Made by a program: the position numbers and the translations under genes. The notes beneath the pieces are model-generated. The model ran no database searches, was not told where the DNA came from, and worked only from the letters and a program-made list of their open reading frames with translations. From assembly GCF_964020195.1 (NCBI RefSeq), contig NZ_OZ026539.1, positions 1-64,000 of the forward strand: a stretch of 64,000 nucleotides of DNA. Reading direction: 5' to 3'. Each line of letters opens with the position of its first letter. Positions within the stretch are counted from its first letter, which is position 1. The stretch comes from Spiroplasma endosymbiont of Lasioglossum villosulum. Its GTDB lineage: Bacteria > Bacillota_I > Bacilli_A > Mycoplasmatales > VBWQ01. Shown piece by piece: positions 30,233 to 40,907 of the stretch.

Positions 30233-31045
30233 ATGCGTAAATTAATCACTTTATTTTCAACACTTAGTTTACTTTCTTCTTCTGTGAGTACTATTGTGGC
30301 TTGTGGTACTGGAGATGGTTCAAAGATTGAAACAAATTTTAAAAACGAGCCATCAAACAAAGATGGTGATCCGTTAGTTGATTATGTTTATAATAAATAC
30401 TATCAATATGATACTAAACTTTTATATAAACTACTTACTGCATTTATGCAACTAGCAGCAGACAAAATTAGAATTGATCGTAATGCATTAGAAGTTACAG
30501 ATGCTGCTAGGGATTTTTATAATAGTGATCAATATAAATCAGGTAATTATGAGAGTATTAATTATAATGTTAATAATGATCCAAATAAAGTAATGAATGA
30601 ACCATTTAGTTGTAAAGATGCAAATGGAAGTCTTTTAGTTTTTGGTTTAACTGATAATGATATATCTAAACAGCAATATTATGGTTATTGATATGTTACA
30701 TATGAAACACCAACAGAAGCAGAAAATCCTTCAAAAGTTGCTAAAACTAGTATTGTTTCACCAAAAATTACTGACTTTAAAGATGATAAAAATAAAACCA
30801 TTATTAAAAAAGGTTGAATTCACTTATTCTTTATAATGAAAGATTCAAAAATGAATAAAACTTTTAAAATTGATTTTAATATTCAAATTGATGTAAGTTT
30901 TAGTTTATGAGTTGATAAAAATAAAAAAGAAATAGTTGTTATTAATCCAAATACTATTGATAAAGCTTTGGGTGATGTTGATTTTCGTAACCCAGATAAA
31001 GTGGTTCATGAAAGAATAAATAACATGACTTTTTCAGAATCATAA
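30233..31045 (+). CDS. Hypothetical lipoprotein
   Basis: A 270-aa protein with a lipoprotein signal peptide (MRKLITLFSTLSLLSSSVST) and lipobox TIVAC, Cys about residue 24. It would be lipid-anchored on the outer face of the membrane. The mature part has no domain I recognise; it is rich in Asn/Asp/Lys with aromatic patches. RBS TAAGGAG precedes ATG 30233. Its stop codon TAATG overlaps the ATG of rlmH, so the two are translationally coupled although unrelated in role. Confidence 0.8.
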
Positions 31046-31482
31046 TGATAAATATTAAAATTGTTTGTATTGGTCAGTTGTCACAAACATATTGAAAATC
31101 AGCTGCCAAAGATTATTTAGAACGAATTAAAAAACGAACTAATATTGAAACAAAAAATATTATCGAGTCTAAATTAAATTCAATTCCTAATAATATTAAA
31201 ATTGAAACTAATAAAATCACTGAATACATATCAAAGAATAATGATTATCAATGATTTTTATTACATTTATCAGGACAATTAATAAGTAGCGAACAATTAT
31301 CACAGATGATTAATAAAAATCAAATTTATCAACAAGGTAAAATTGGTTTTATTATTGGTGGTAGTAATGGTGTCGCACAAATATTAAAAGACAATATTAA
31401 TTTAATTAAAATTTCCTTTGGTAAAATAACATTACCTCATCAATTATGTTATGTTGTTTTATTAGAGCAAATATATTGTTAA
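31045..31482 (+). CDS. rlmH: 23S rRNA pseudouridine-1915 N3-methyltransferase, truncated tail
   Basis: RlmH methylates pseudouridine 1915 in helix 69 of 23S rRNA. The 145-aa frame has the SPOUT features: IVCIGQLSQTYWKSAAKDYLERIKK-type start, LLHLSGQLISSEQL, the SAM loop GFIIGGSNG, and LPHQLCYVVLLEQIY. The family normally continues YRA...YHK for about a dozen more residues. Here TAA at 31480-31482 follows IYC. Reading on in the same frame gives LQILNN, a second TAA at 31501-31503, then SYHK and TAG. Thus the missing tail is still present, cut by two nonsense codons. Activity is doubtful, since the conserved Arg/Tyr/His tail contributes to the active site. ATG 31045 overlaps the upstream stop. 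Confidence 0.85.
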
Positions 31483-31530
31483 TTACAAATACTTAATAAT
31501 TAAAGTTATCATAAGTAGTAGGTGAAAGAA

Positions 31531-32203
31531 ATGTATAATAAAACTTTATTTGTTGATTCCTCATGATTAGAATTTTTTCAACAAGAATATAAAGAAACAT
31601 ATTTTACTAAATTATTAGAAGATATTAAAAAAGAATATCAGACTTATCTTTGTTATCCTCAATGAGAAGAAATATTTCAAGCTTTTAAAATAACTCCTTT
31701 ATCAAAGGTTAAAGTAATAATATTAGGTCAAGATCCTTATCATCAGCCAAATCAAGTTCATGGTTTAGCATTTAGTGTTAAAACAAATACTCCATTACCA
31801 CCAAGTTTAAAAAACATTTTTCAAGAACTAAAAAATGATTTAAATATTGAAAAAGATAATGATGGTAATTTAACAACTTGAGCTAAACAGGGAGTTTTGC
31901 TTTTAAATACAACTTTAACTGTCAGACAAAGTCAACTTAATAGTCATTTACAATATCAATGAGTAACTTTTACTGATCATGTTTTATCATTTTTAAATTT
32001 AAACTGTACTAATCTTGTTTTTATTTTATGAGGTAAAAATGCAAGAAATAAAAAAATGTTAATTGACACAGAAAAACATTTTATTATTGAGAGTGCACAT
32101 CCTTCACCTTTAAGTGCTTATAATGGTTTTTTTTAATTCAAGACCATTTAGCAAAACTAATAATTGATTGATTTCAAAAAATAAAACTCCCATTAAGTGA
32201 TAA
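31531..32203 (+). pseudogene. ung: Uracil-DNA glycosylase with 3' frameshift
   Basis: Ung removes uracil from DNA. From ATG 31531 (RBS TAGGTGAAAG) the frame carries the catalytic [18 protein letters not shown] (active Asp and water-activating region), GVLLLNTTLTV, and the [15 protein letters not shown]-intercalation loop. At a T8 tract (32127-32134) the frame stops (TAA 32133-32135). One T fewer would continue as NSRPFSKTNNWLISKNKTPIKW, matching the family's C terminus, to TAA 32201-32203. The truncated product would lose the last 22 residues, including the final helix. All motifs before the break are intact, so partial function or slippage rescue is conceivable. Confidence 0.85.
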
Positions 32204-32313
32204 AAATAAAAAAATACTAATTTTATTATATGTATTTAAGCAAACAATGTTATGATATATTTGTTAAAATTAATATAGTTTTAAAGAATATTTCGGGAAT
32301 GGTGGTTATTTAA

Positions 32314-33261
32314 ATGCCCAATAATTTAATATTTAATCACATATTTTCTCAACGATATGATTTAAATACCTTAAATTTATTTAGTAGATCTACAGCTATT
32401 TATTTAATTATTACTTTAAGTAGCATAATGTTAGCATATATTTTAATGAATAGTTTTTGAAAATGATTTCGTAAAGATAAATATAAAGGTGTTCGTTTTA
32501 CTACTAAAAATATTGCTTATATAACAATGTTATCTTCGGTATCAGTTGTGGCAACTATTATTGTTTCTATTACGATACCCATTACAGTATTACCACCAAT
32601 TAGAATTGCTTTTGAGGGTTTAATGATTAAAATAACCGGTTATATGTTTGGTCCAATTATAGGTATTATTTGTGCTGCAGTAACGGATATTTTAGTAATG
32701 TTATTTGTTCCTTCATATATTAGCATTTATTATATGTTTTGTATTATTTTCACTGGTTTTTTGGCAGGAATTGCTGGAATATTTAAAGTAAAACTAAAAG
32801 ATTATCCATGAGTTATTTTTGCTTTAATTAATTTTTTTATTATTTTCTTTGCTGGTGGTGGCATGTATATTGTTATTTCAGGTAAGCAATCATCATATTC
32901 TATGTCAGGAATTATTGTTAATAAATATGTTCTGGCTAGTATTATGGGTGGTGGTGGCATTATTGGCCTATTAAGTATTTATAGTGTTTTATTTTATTAT
33001 TTATTGAAAAAAGAAATTTATAGAATTAAAGAAATTTTACCAATTATTTTATTAGCGGTAGTAGCCGAGTATGTAACAACAGTGCTTATAGCCTCCTATG
33101 CTGATATGACTTTATTTGATCCTAATGCCAAGGATTATGGAGTAACAGCAATTATGAGAATTGTGCAAGCGCCTCTTAAAATTATAATTAATTCAATTAT
33201 AATTTATGTGACTTGAAGAACTGTTAATCCTTTAATTAATATTGATAATAATAATTATTAA
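32314..33261 (+). CDS. ECF transporter S component, FolT-like (copy 1)
   Basis: A 315-aa polytopic membrane protein; after an N-terminal TM near residue 30 come about six hydrophobic segments, including ISITIPITVLPPIRIAFEGLMIK and FGPIIGIICAAVTDILVMLFVP. The pattern of an S component of an energy-coupling-factor vitamin transporter is clear (PxIRIAFE...GPxxGxxxAxxxD). With folC next and a second S component after it, folate is the probable ligand. It would need the shared EcfA/A'/T module encoded elsewhere. No strong RBS; GGTGGTTA lies 7 nt ahead of ATG 32314. Confidence 0.82.
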
Positions 33262-33279
33262 ATAAAGGATTTTAAAAAT

Positions 33280-34404
33280 ATGAATGAAGAATTTTTTAAA
33301 AAAATATCTAAATATTCAAATAAAGATTGTTTAAAAAAATTAAAAATTATTACTCCAAAGTATTTAAACAATAATATTAAGTATATTCATGTAACTGGAA
33401 CAAACGGTAAAGGTTCAGTATCGCGTTTAATTTTTGCTATATTATCACAAACCTTAAAACAAAAAATTGGTTTGTTTACTTCTCCCCATATTGAGTTTGT
33501 TAATGAACGAATTATTGTTAATGATAGAATGATTAGTAATCAAGATTTAGTTCGTATTAGAGACTTGATTTTTGATGATATTGAATATTATCAATTAGGT
33601 TTTTTTGGTATTTTAACTTTAATTGCATTAATTTATTTTCAAGAACAAAATGTGCAATGAGCAATAATTGAAGTTGGGATTGGTGGAAAAATTGATCCTA
33701 CAAATATCATTGATGCAACATATGCTATTATCACTTCAATTGGTAAAGATCATCAAGATAGACTTGGTAAAACTACATCTGAAATATTACATCAAAAATT
33801 GGGAATAGTAAAATCAACGACAAAAAATCTTTTTATTTCAGGTAATTTAAATAATAAATTAAAAAAGCAAATCGATATGGAAGGTTATAAACCTATATAT
33901 TCTCCAAGATTAATCAATCAACCATACTATCAAGAAAATAAAGAATTAGTTTTAACAGTAATTTCAAAAACATTTTTAGAAATTAATATTAAACAAGCTT
34001 TAAAAATCATTAATAATACTAATATTAGATTACGATTTGAGAAATATCAAATTAATGATAAAACTATTTATTTTGATGCTGCTCATAATATTGATGGTAT
34101 TAAAGCATTAATTAAAACGCTAAAAATTAATAAAATTATTCCTCAACAAATTATATTTTCTTGTTTAAAAAATAAATATCCACAAAAATTAATTAGTTGT
34201 TTAAAAAAAGTATCAGATAATATTATTATTTGTAGTAATAGTAATTTAAATAGTATTACTGGTGAATTTTTTGATAATCAAAAAATGATTAAATGTAGCC
34301 CTCATAAAATAATTTTAATTACGGGTTCTTGTTATTTTTTGGCAGATGTTTATAATTATTTAAGAACAAAGAAAATAATTATGATAAAAAAGGGTGGTAA
34401 TTAA
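33280..34404 (+). CDS. folC: Folylpolyglutamate synthase / Mur-ligase family
   Basis: FolC adds glutamates to folates and retains them in the cell. The 374-aa protein has the Mur-ligase P-loop VTGTNGKGSVSRLIF near residue 45, SPHIEFVNERIIVN, the WAIIEVGIGGKIDPTN segment after a TGA-Trp at 33658, and the FDAAHNIDGIKAL block in the C-terminal domain. Start ATG 33280 follows AAAGGA. The stop codon directly abuts the ATG of the next S-component gene. Sitting between two FolT-like genes, it forms a folate uptake and trapping operon. Length is slightly below the usual 420. Confidence 0.9.
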
Positions 34405-35115
34405 ATGAATGTATTGTTATTGAATATAATTGGTGGAGTGTTAATTTTAATTACTTTTTTATTAATCACAGTTTTTGATTATAAAGATAATAAAAAAAAG
34501 ATAAAGCAAATAAATTTTATTTGCTTAAGTGGAATAATGTTAGCATTAGCTGTTTCTTTAAATACAACAGGTGCTTTAATGTTAAAAAGTTTACCATTTT
34601 CTAAATATTTTGAAATTAAATTGGGTAATTTTATATTAGTTTTAATAGGTTTCTTTTGTGGTGGAATATTAGGTTTTCTTAGTGGTATTGCCAGTGATTT
34701 TTTAGGTTTATTATTTAGTACTAGTGGTGCATCACCATGTTTATTTTTTACTTTTACTAGTATTTTATGATGTATATTACCTTACTATTTAGTATTGAAT
34801 TTTAGTAAAATTTATTATAGTAAAAAGACATTTTATTGATATTTGCCAATTGCTTATGCTATTACTTCATTAATTATTACTGGTACTGATCCTATTGCAT
34901 TAAAAATATTATTTCCTGGATTACCACCTTTATGATTAATGTATTTTCCATTAAGAGTTATAAAATATCCTATTGATTTAACGGTTAATGTTTTTTTAAT
35001 TGTTACTTGTTATTCTGCATTAAAGAAAACTTTAAATTTAGAAAATCAATTTAAAAAATATTATTTCGCTACAGATCCGCAATTTTTACAATATAATAGA
35101 GTACCTGAAGCATAA
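34405..35115 (+). CDS. ECF transporter S component, FolT-like (copy 2)
   Basis: A 236-aa membrane protein with five or six TM segments; the FICLSGIMLALAVSLNTTGALMLKSLPFSKYF region followed by FILVLIGFFCGGILGFLSGIASDFLGLLF is the S-component signature, shown here only by its position at about residues 35-115. It begins exactly after the folC stop with no spacer, and RBS GGTGG lies inside folC. It differs enough from copy 1 that it could bind a different vitamin or the same folate form with other affinity. TGA-Trp codons occur in the C-terminal half. Confidence 0.8.
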
Positions 35116-35200
35116 ACCAAAAAATAATTATTTAATTAAAATTTCTGATATTTTTTGTAACATTTTTAAATTTATCTCTTTATTGAGAATATATTAAATT

Positions 35201-35226
35201 AATAGTAATTTTTTAATATTACTATT
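35201..35226 (+). terminator. Hairpin after the folate gene cluster
   Basis: AATAGTAAT (35201-35209) pairs with ATTACTATT (35218-35226), followed by the T-rich TTAATTTTAA. A weak Rho-independent terminator is plausible. Confidence 0.45.
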
Positions 35227-35315
35227 TTAATTTTAATAGCATGTTTATTTTTATTGATATAGAAATCATGTAAAATGATTGTATTAAAATATTAAAGATT
35301 AGGTGGTAAAGATAT

Positions 35316-36752
35316 ATGAAGAAATTACTAAGTAGTCTAGCAGTAGTAACTTTAATTGGAGTAACAAGTATAAGTGTCGTCACTTGTGATGGAGAAAGGA
35401 TTGCGCCGGTTAGAAAAACTGATTTAAAATATTTAAAAGATAATGTCAACGTTATTATAATTGAAGATAGTGTTAATGAATTTAAATTACAATTAATTGA
35501 TCAATTAAAAAAACAATCAGGATTTAGCAATTTAGAAATAAGTGATGTTGATATTACTAAATATGATGGTAGCTCTTTACAAGAAAGTGATATTGTACAA
35601 GGGATATTAAATACTAAAGTAAGTGCTAAAGAAAACTCACAAAACTTTACTGGTGAAAAAACTATAAATGTAAATATAGAAATTACAGATACAAGAACTG
35701 ATTTAAATATGATTATTACCGAAAAGAAATTAGGTATTATTTATATTGGTCAATTAGATAAACCAAATAAATCTGAAATTTTAGAAATTATTAAAGACAA
35801 AAATATTAAAGCATTGGCTCTAACTGAAGATGACTTTTATATTAAAAAAATTATTAACACTACAGCAATTATTATTAATGGTAAAGGTAACTATAAAAAT
35901 GAAGTTACTTTGTCTTGTACTATTACTAATTTTAAAAAAGTTTCAAGTTGAGATGAAAGTAATGGTGCAGTTCATGCTCTAGCAAATATTAATGGTGTGC
36001 TTTATGTGGGGACATCAATTTCTGGTCAAGGAAATTTATATAAAAGTAATAGTGATGGCAAATTTGAATTAATGAGTAATTGAAAACAAGGTAATGGTGC
36101 AGTTTGAAGTTTAACAAATGTCAATGGTGTACTTTATGTAGGAACATCAACTGTTAATAAAAAGGGAAATCTATATAAGATAAATACTAATGATATTAAT
36201 GCTAAAGTTGAACCAGTTTCTAATTGAAAAGATACTAATGGTGAAGTTCATGTTTTAGTAAGTACTAATAATGGTGATGTTTATGTTGGAGCAAAAGATA
36301 CTAGAGGTGGAAAATTATATAAAATTAATAGTTCTGATCAAGTTACTGATCTTACTAATTGAACTGCTACTAATGGTGTAGCTTTAAGTATATTAAATGT
36401 TAATGGTGTAATTTATATAGGAACAATAACTAGCAATGGTAATGGAAGATTATACAAAAGCGATACTGATGATAAATTTAATCCAGTTTCTAATTGAAAA
36501 GATAATAATGGTGAAGTTCATGCTCTAGCAAATATTAATGGTGTACTTTATGTAGGAACATCAACTGCTAATAAAAAGGGAAATCTATATAAGATAAATA
36601 CTAATGATATTAATGCTAAGTTTGAACCAGTATCTGGTTGAAAAGAAGATAATGGTGAAATTTGAAGTTTAACAAATATTAATGATACTATTTATATAGG
36701 AACAATAGCTCCTTCTAATAAAGGAAATTTATATATAACTGAAAAAAAATAA
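35316..36752 (+). CDS. Lipoprotein with a spiralin-like domain and beta-propeller-type repeats
   Basis: 478 aa. The signal peptide MKKLLSSLAVVTLIGVTSISVVTC gives a lipid-anchored Cys at residue 24. Residues 35-200 hold a module with KTDL and DTRTDL boundaries like that of Spiroplasma spiralin-type lipoproteins. From about residue 213 on there are six to seven repeats of 40-48 aa with the pattern NGxVHALANINGVLYVGTS...GNLYK, much like a WD/kelch-like beta propeller exposed outside the cell. Two repeats (about 36100-36240 and 36520-36660) are nearly identical in DNA, a sign of recent duplication. RBS TAGGTGG precedes the ATG. A surface binding role is likely but unproven. Confidence 0.82.
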
Positions 36753-36823
36753 AAACATAAAAATGATATCTATCAAAAATTATGAAATTTCAAATAATTA
36801 ATACTTTTTTAATTATTAATGAT

Positions 36824-36846
36824 TCTCTTTGTTAAAGAGAGTTTTA
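36824..36846 (+). terminator. Terminator hairpin before cysS
   Basis: TCTCTTT (36824-36830) and AAAGAGA (36834-36840) form a tight stem with a GTT loop, followed by GTTTT. A second AT-rich inverted repeat (AATAATTAAT...TTAATTATT, about 36793-36819) lies just upstream. Confidence 0.5.
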
Positions 36847-36936
36847 AATTTAAAAAATTATTTTGTTACAGATTGATATTCTTTACAGTATAATAGAGTA
36901 TATGAAAACTAAACTTTATTAAGAAGGGTTAATTAA

Positions 36937-38268
36937 ATGATTAAAATTTATGATAGTTTTTCACAAAGATTGCAATTGCTTGTCCCTAATAAAAAGCAAG
37001 TTAATATGTATTTATGTGGTCCTACTGTTTATAACTATATTCATGTTGGCAATATTCGTGGTGTACTTGTTTTTGATGTTTTACATCGTTTGTTAATTGA
37101 TCAAAATTATAAAATAAATTATGTTCATAATATTACTGATATTGATGATAAAATTATTAATAAAGCTGCGGATTTAAAAATAACAGAACAACAAGTTACT
37201 GAAAAATATACGTTAGCATATTATGAAGACTTAGAAAAATTAAATATTATTTCTCCTACAAAATTACCAAAAGTAAGTGAATATATTTCAAAGATTATTG
37301 AATTTATTAATAAATTAATTATTAAAGATTATGCATATGTTACTGCTGGTGATGTTTATTTTAAAGTTAATAAGTTAAAAGATTATGGAAGTTTGGCACA
37401 TAAAAATATTGAAGATTTAATTCCAAATTTTAGAATTAAAAATTTAGTTGCTAAAGAAAATAATCTAGATTTTGCTTTGTGAAAATCAACAACAATAGGT
37501 ATTAGTTGAAATAGTCCGTGAGGAAAAGGAAGACCTGGTTGACATACTGAGTGTGCTTGTTTTGTTGAGGATTTATTTAATGGTCAAACTATTGATTTAC
37601 ATGGTGGTGGTGTTGATTTAAAATTTCCTCATCATGAAAATGAACGAGCTCAATTTGTTGCAACTAATAATAAAAAAATGTCAAATATTTGATGACATAA
37701 TGGTCATGTTAATATTGCTAATGAAAAAATGTCAAAATCTTTAAATAATTTTATTTTGGTTAAAGAATTTTGTCAGCAATATCATCCAAATGTATTGCGC
37801 TATTTAATATTAAATCGTGATCATCAACAACCAATTGATTTTAATAAGGAAACAATTGAAAATGGATTAGTGTCAACAAAAAAATATGAAAATATTTTAA
37901 AACAATGAACATATCAAATATTTATTAACAATATAATATGTAATAATAATCATCATTCAATTTATTATCAACAAATTATTAAAAATTTATCAAATAATAT
38001 TGATACAACTAATACTATTACTTTAATTGAAAATATGATTAAAAAATTAAATGAAGCACTTATTAAAAAAAATTTTAATGAAGAATTTCAAGAAATTTTT
38101 TATACTTTTACCTTTGCTTTAAAAATATTAGGATTTGATTTTAAAGTTGGTAATTATTCTGAAAAAATTAAAAATAAAATTAAAATATGAGAACAACTAA
38201 AAAAGGAAAAACAATACCAAGAAGCTGATAAAATTCGTCAAGAATTAAAAGATTTGAATATTATTTAA
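36937..38268 (+). CDS. cysS: Cysteinyl-tRNA synthetase
   Basis: A class I synthetase of 443 aa. The HIGH-type motif appears as [18 protein letters not shown] (zinc Cys included) near residue 24, the second zinc part as [16 protein letters not shown], the HHENE motif as [14 protein letters not shown], and KMSKS as [14 protein letters not shown]-Trp at 37480 and several later. RBS AGAAGGG precedes ATG 36937. rlmB follows after 12 bp; the small RNase mrnC that lies between the two in many Firmicutes is absent. No T-box is seen in the leader. Confidence 0.95.
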
Positions 38269-38280
38269 AGGAGCAAAATT

Positions 38281-39021
38281 ATGGCATTACAATATATTTA
38301 TGGTTATCACCCTATTATTGCTGCATTATCAACATCGTCATTAATAAAAATTAAAAAAGTTTTTTTAGTTCAAGATAAGTACCAAGAATTGAAAAAAGAT
38401 TTAAAAAGTGTAAATATTCCTTATGAAATTATTAGTTTACAAGCAATGAATAATTTATTAGGTACTACTAAACATCAAAATATTGCTGCTAATGTTAAAG
38501 ACTATCAATATTTTTCTTTTGATGAATTAATTAATATTGATTCAACATCTAAATTTTTAAGAATTTTAATTTTAGATCGTATTTCTGATCCACATAATTT
38601 TGGTTCAATGTTAAGAATTGCAGCGGGTAATGACTTTGATGGTGTAATTGTTTTAAATCGTAATCAATCTGAAATAAATGGTGCAGTTGCAAAGGCTGCA
38701 GCTGGTGCTCTAAGTATTATTCCAGTTTGTCAAGTTAATAATTTAACTTCCGCAATTAATAATTTACAAGAAAAATATAAATTTTGAATTTTGGCTGCTG
38801 CTAAAACAGCAAAAGCAATTGATTATTTTACTATTGATTGTAGTAGCAACTTAGCATTAATTATTGGTAATGAAGGTGAAGGGATAAGTCCAAAGTTATT
38901 AAAACATACCGATTATATTGTTCAAATACCAATAAGTCCAAAAATAGAATCATTTAATGCTAGCGTTGCTTGTGGTATTATTGCAAACTATATTTACGTT
39001 GAAACGTTAAAATTATCGTAA
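38281..39021 (+). CDS. rlmB: 23S rRNA 2'-O-methyltransferase RlmB (TrmH/SpoU family)
   Basis: RlmB methylates G2251 in the 23S peptidyl-transferase region. The 246-aa protein has an N-terminal substrate-binding domain (YGYHPIIAALSTS) and the SPOUT knot motifs: ILDRISDPHNFGSMLRIAAGNDFDGV as motif 1 region, LALIIGNEGEGISPKLL (motif 2), and IPISPKIESFNASVA (motif 3). One TGA-Trp at 38788. RBS AAAGGAG lies ahead of the ATG, and cysS is 12 bp upstream, giving a two-gene operon. Confidence 0.93.
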
Positions 39022-39057
39022 ATTTTAAGAACTTATATTTTTTTAAAAAAGATACTT

Positions 39058-39621
39058 TTATATTTTAGGTGTAAATGTTTTTTCTTTATTTATTAGATTT
39101 GGTTCTGAAAATTTTCATTTTTTTTCTTTTAAATTTTTGCATATATTTATTTGATCAATTAAATGGTTTTCTAATTCTTTACAATTGTTTTTAATATTTG
39201 TATAGTCAGAATTTATCTTATTTATTTTATTATTAACACATTTGTTTTTATCTTTAATTCAAAAAGTAAAAAATTTAATAAAAAAATTTTTATATTTATT
39301 TATTTTACTTTTTTCTAATTGTTCTATTTTTGTTGTTATTTTCTTTTCTAACATTTCTTCCAAAGCTCAAATTTTTGATCTTAGTTCTAAAATATTTGAA
39401 GAAAGTAATATTATTTTGGGAGTGTTATTATTTTCATTAGTTAATTTTTCTAATTCTTTATCTTTTTCTTCACTTAATTTTTTTAATTTTGATAATATTT
39501 TTTGTTCATTGTAGAAGAAAAAAAACTCGTTATTTTCAATATCTGTACTGTTATTACTTGGATAATGATTTTTTCTACGTTTAAATAAGTTTTTTAAAAT
39601 ATTTAAATACATCTGTTTCAC
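39058..39621 (-). CDS. Small coiled-coil protein, unknown family
   Basis: A 187-aa Lys/Asn/Glu-rich protein on the minus strand. GTG 39621 is spaced 5 nt from AAAGGA and ATG 39612 is a second possible start (reads MKQMYLNILK). Residues 38-110 form a likely coiled coil (EQKILSKLKKLSEEKDKELEKL). No signal peptide and no TM segment clearly seen. Not recognised. Its leader contains a terminator-like hairpin (39643-39674) nearly identical to that in front of the gene at 45086, and the region around the start codon resembles that of the divergent ankyrin gene. Confidence 0.6.
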
Positions 39622-39635
39622 ATTTTCCTTTCAAA

Positions 39636-39674
39636 ATAAAAAAACTCATTTACTTTTTATGAAAGTAATGAGTT
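39636..39674 (-). promoter_or_regulatory. Terminator-like leader hairpin (element A, copy 1)
   Basis: Read on the minus strand: AACTCATTACTTT pairs with AAAGTAAATGAGTT (one bulge), followed by a T7 tract, then TTTTGAAAGGA, the RBS of the gene at 39058-39621. The hairpin is thus a terminator placed inside the leader. The copy at 45031 (plus strand) has the same stem, T-run and RBS. A transcription attenuator or a boundary terminator followed by internal start are the options. Confidence 0.6.
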
Positions 39675-39882
39675 AAAAAACTTATTATTAAGTTTTATAA
39701 ATATTATATATTATTATAAAATTTATTTGTTAAAGTAACTATTAACATAAAGTTGATAATAACATAAGTAGTTTATTATTCTTTAAATTAATCAAATATG
39801 TAATGTCAAAAAATTATAAAAATAATTATTTTTATGATAGTTTTTTAAAAAATAAGTGATTTTTATTTTTTGAAAGGAAAAT

Positions 39883-40800
39883 GTGAATAGTATGCAACTA
39901 GTAAATGAACTGTTAATTGAAACAGTTGAAGTTGGTGACTTGGAAGCACTTAAAGTTTTATTGGAAAATGGTGCTGATGTTAATTATGAAGTTCAAGATG
40001 GTAATACGTCTTTAATGTTAGCTGCTGAAAATGGAAGAATTGAAATTTTTAATATTTTATTATTATACAAAGCTCATGTTTATCATAAAAATCAAGGTGG
40101 TTTTACTGCTTTAACTTGCTCTATTAAAAATAAAAATTTAATAATAAAAACATTTAAAGAATTTCTAAAATTTAAAAATGAAATAATGATTTTTAAAGGA
40201 AATTGTTATGAAAAAATAATCTATATTATAAAGGGAGATGATGATAATTGATTAAAAAAAGAAGAATCAGTAATAGATTCATTAGAATATTTGCAAAATG
40301 AAATTAAAAAATTAAATGAAAAAAATAATTCAAATATTGAAATTTTTTGACAAAAAGAAGTTATTAATAGTTTAGTATTTGATGAACTAAATTATTCATT
40401 ACTACATATAGCGGTAATAAATGATTGACAAAAATTAGTAACTTATTTAATTAATAAATGACCAATTGATGTTGATTATAAAGATAACTCAGGAAATTCA
40501 GCATGAAATCACGCTTGTTTACTATTACAAAAAGAAATTGCTTTGACAATTAAAAATTATGATCAGTTAACTATTGAAAATAAAATGTTTTTAAAAGATT
40601 TTTTTAGTTTATCATCAAATTGAAATCAAAATCAAGAACAGGAAATTGACAAAGTGGCTAATGAAACTAGAAGAGAAATATTTAAGTACTACATACCACA
40701 AACAGAAGTAGAAATCTTTAAAGATAAGATAAATTTGTTAGATTCATCATCAATAGTGAGTCAAACAACTATTAAACGTGATTATGGATCAAATATGTAA
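39883..40800 (+). CDS. Ankyrin-repeat protein
   Basis: A 305-aa protein with at least two canonical ankyrin repeats at the N terminus (LEALKVLLENGADVNYEVQDGNTSLMLAAENGRIEIFNILL) and another degenerate one at about residues 170-200 (LNYSLLHIAVINDWQKLVTYLINKW). GTG 39883 has the better RBS spacing (AAAGGA, 5 nt); ATG 39892 also possible. TGA-Trp codons at 40249 and later are needed to reach TAA 40798. No signal peptide. Ankyrin proteins often act on host proteins in Spiroplasma and Wolbachia, but this role is only inferred. Divergently arranged with the coiled-coil gene at 39058. Confidence 0.8.
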
Positions 40801-40907
40801 TATTAAGAATTTCAAAATTAAATACTAATACATCATAACTTTAAATAATTAGTTGATTAGTAATTCATAATTAGTTTGTTATTTGAAATATTTAGGAGGA
40901 TTTAATT

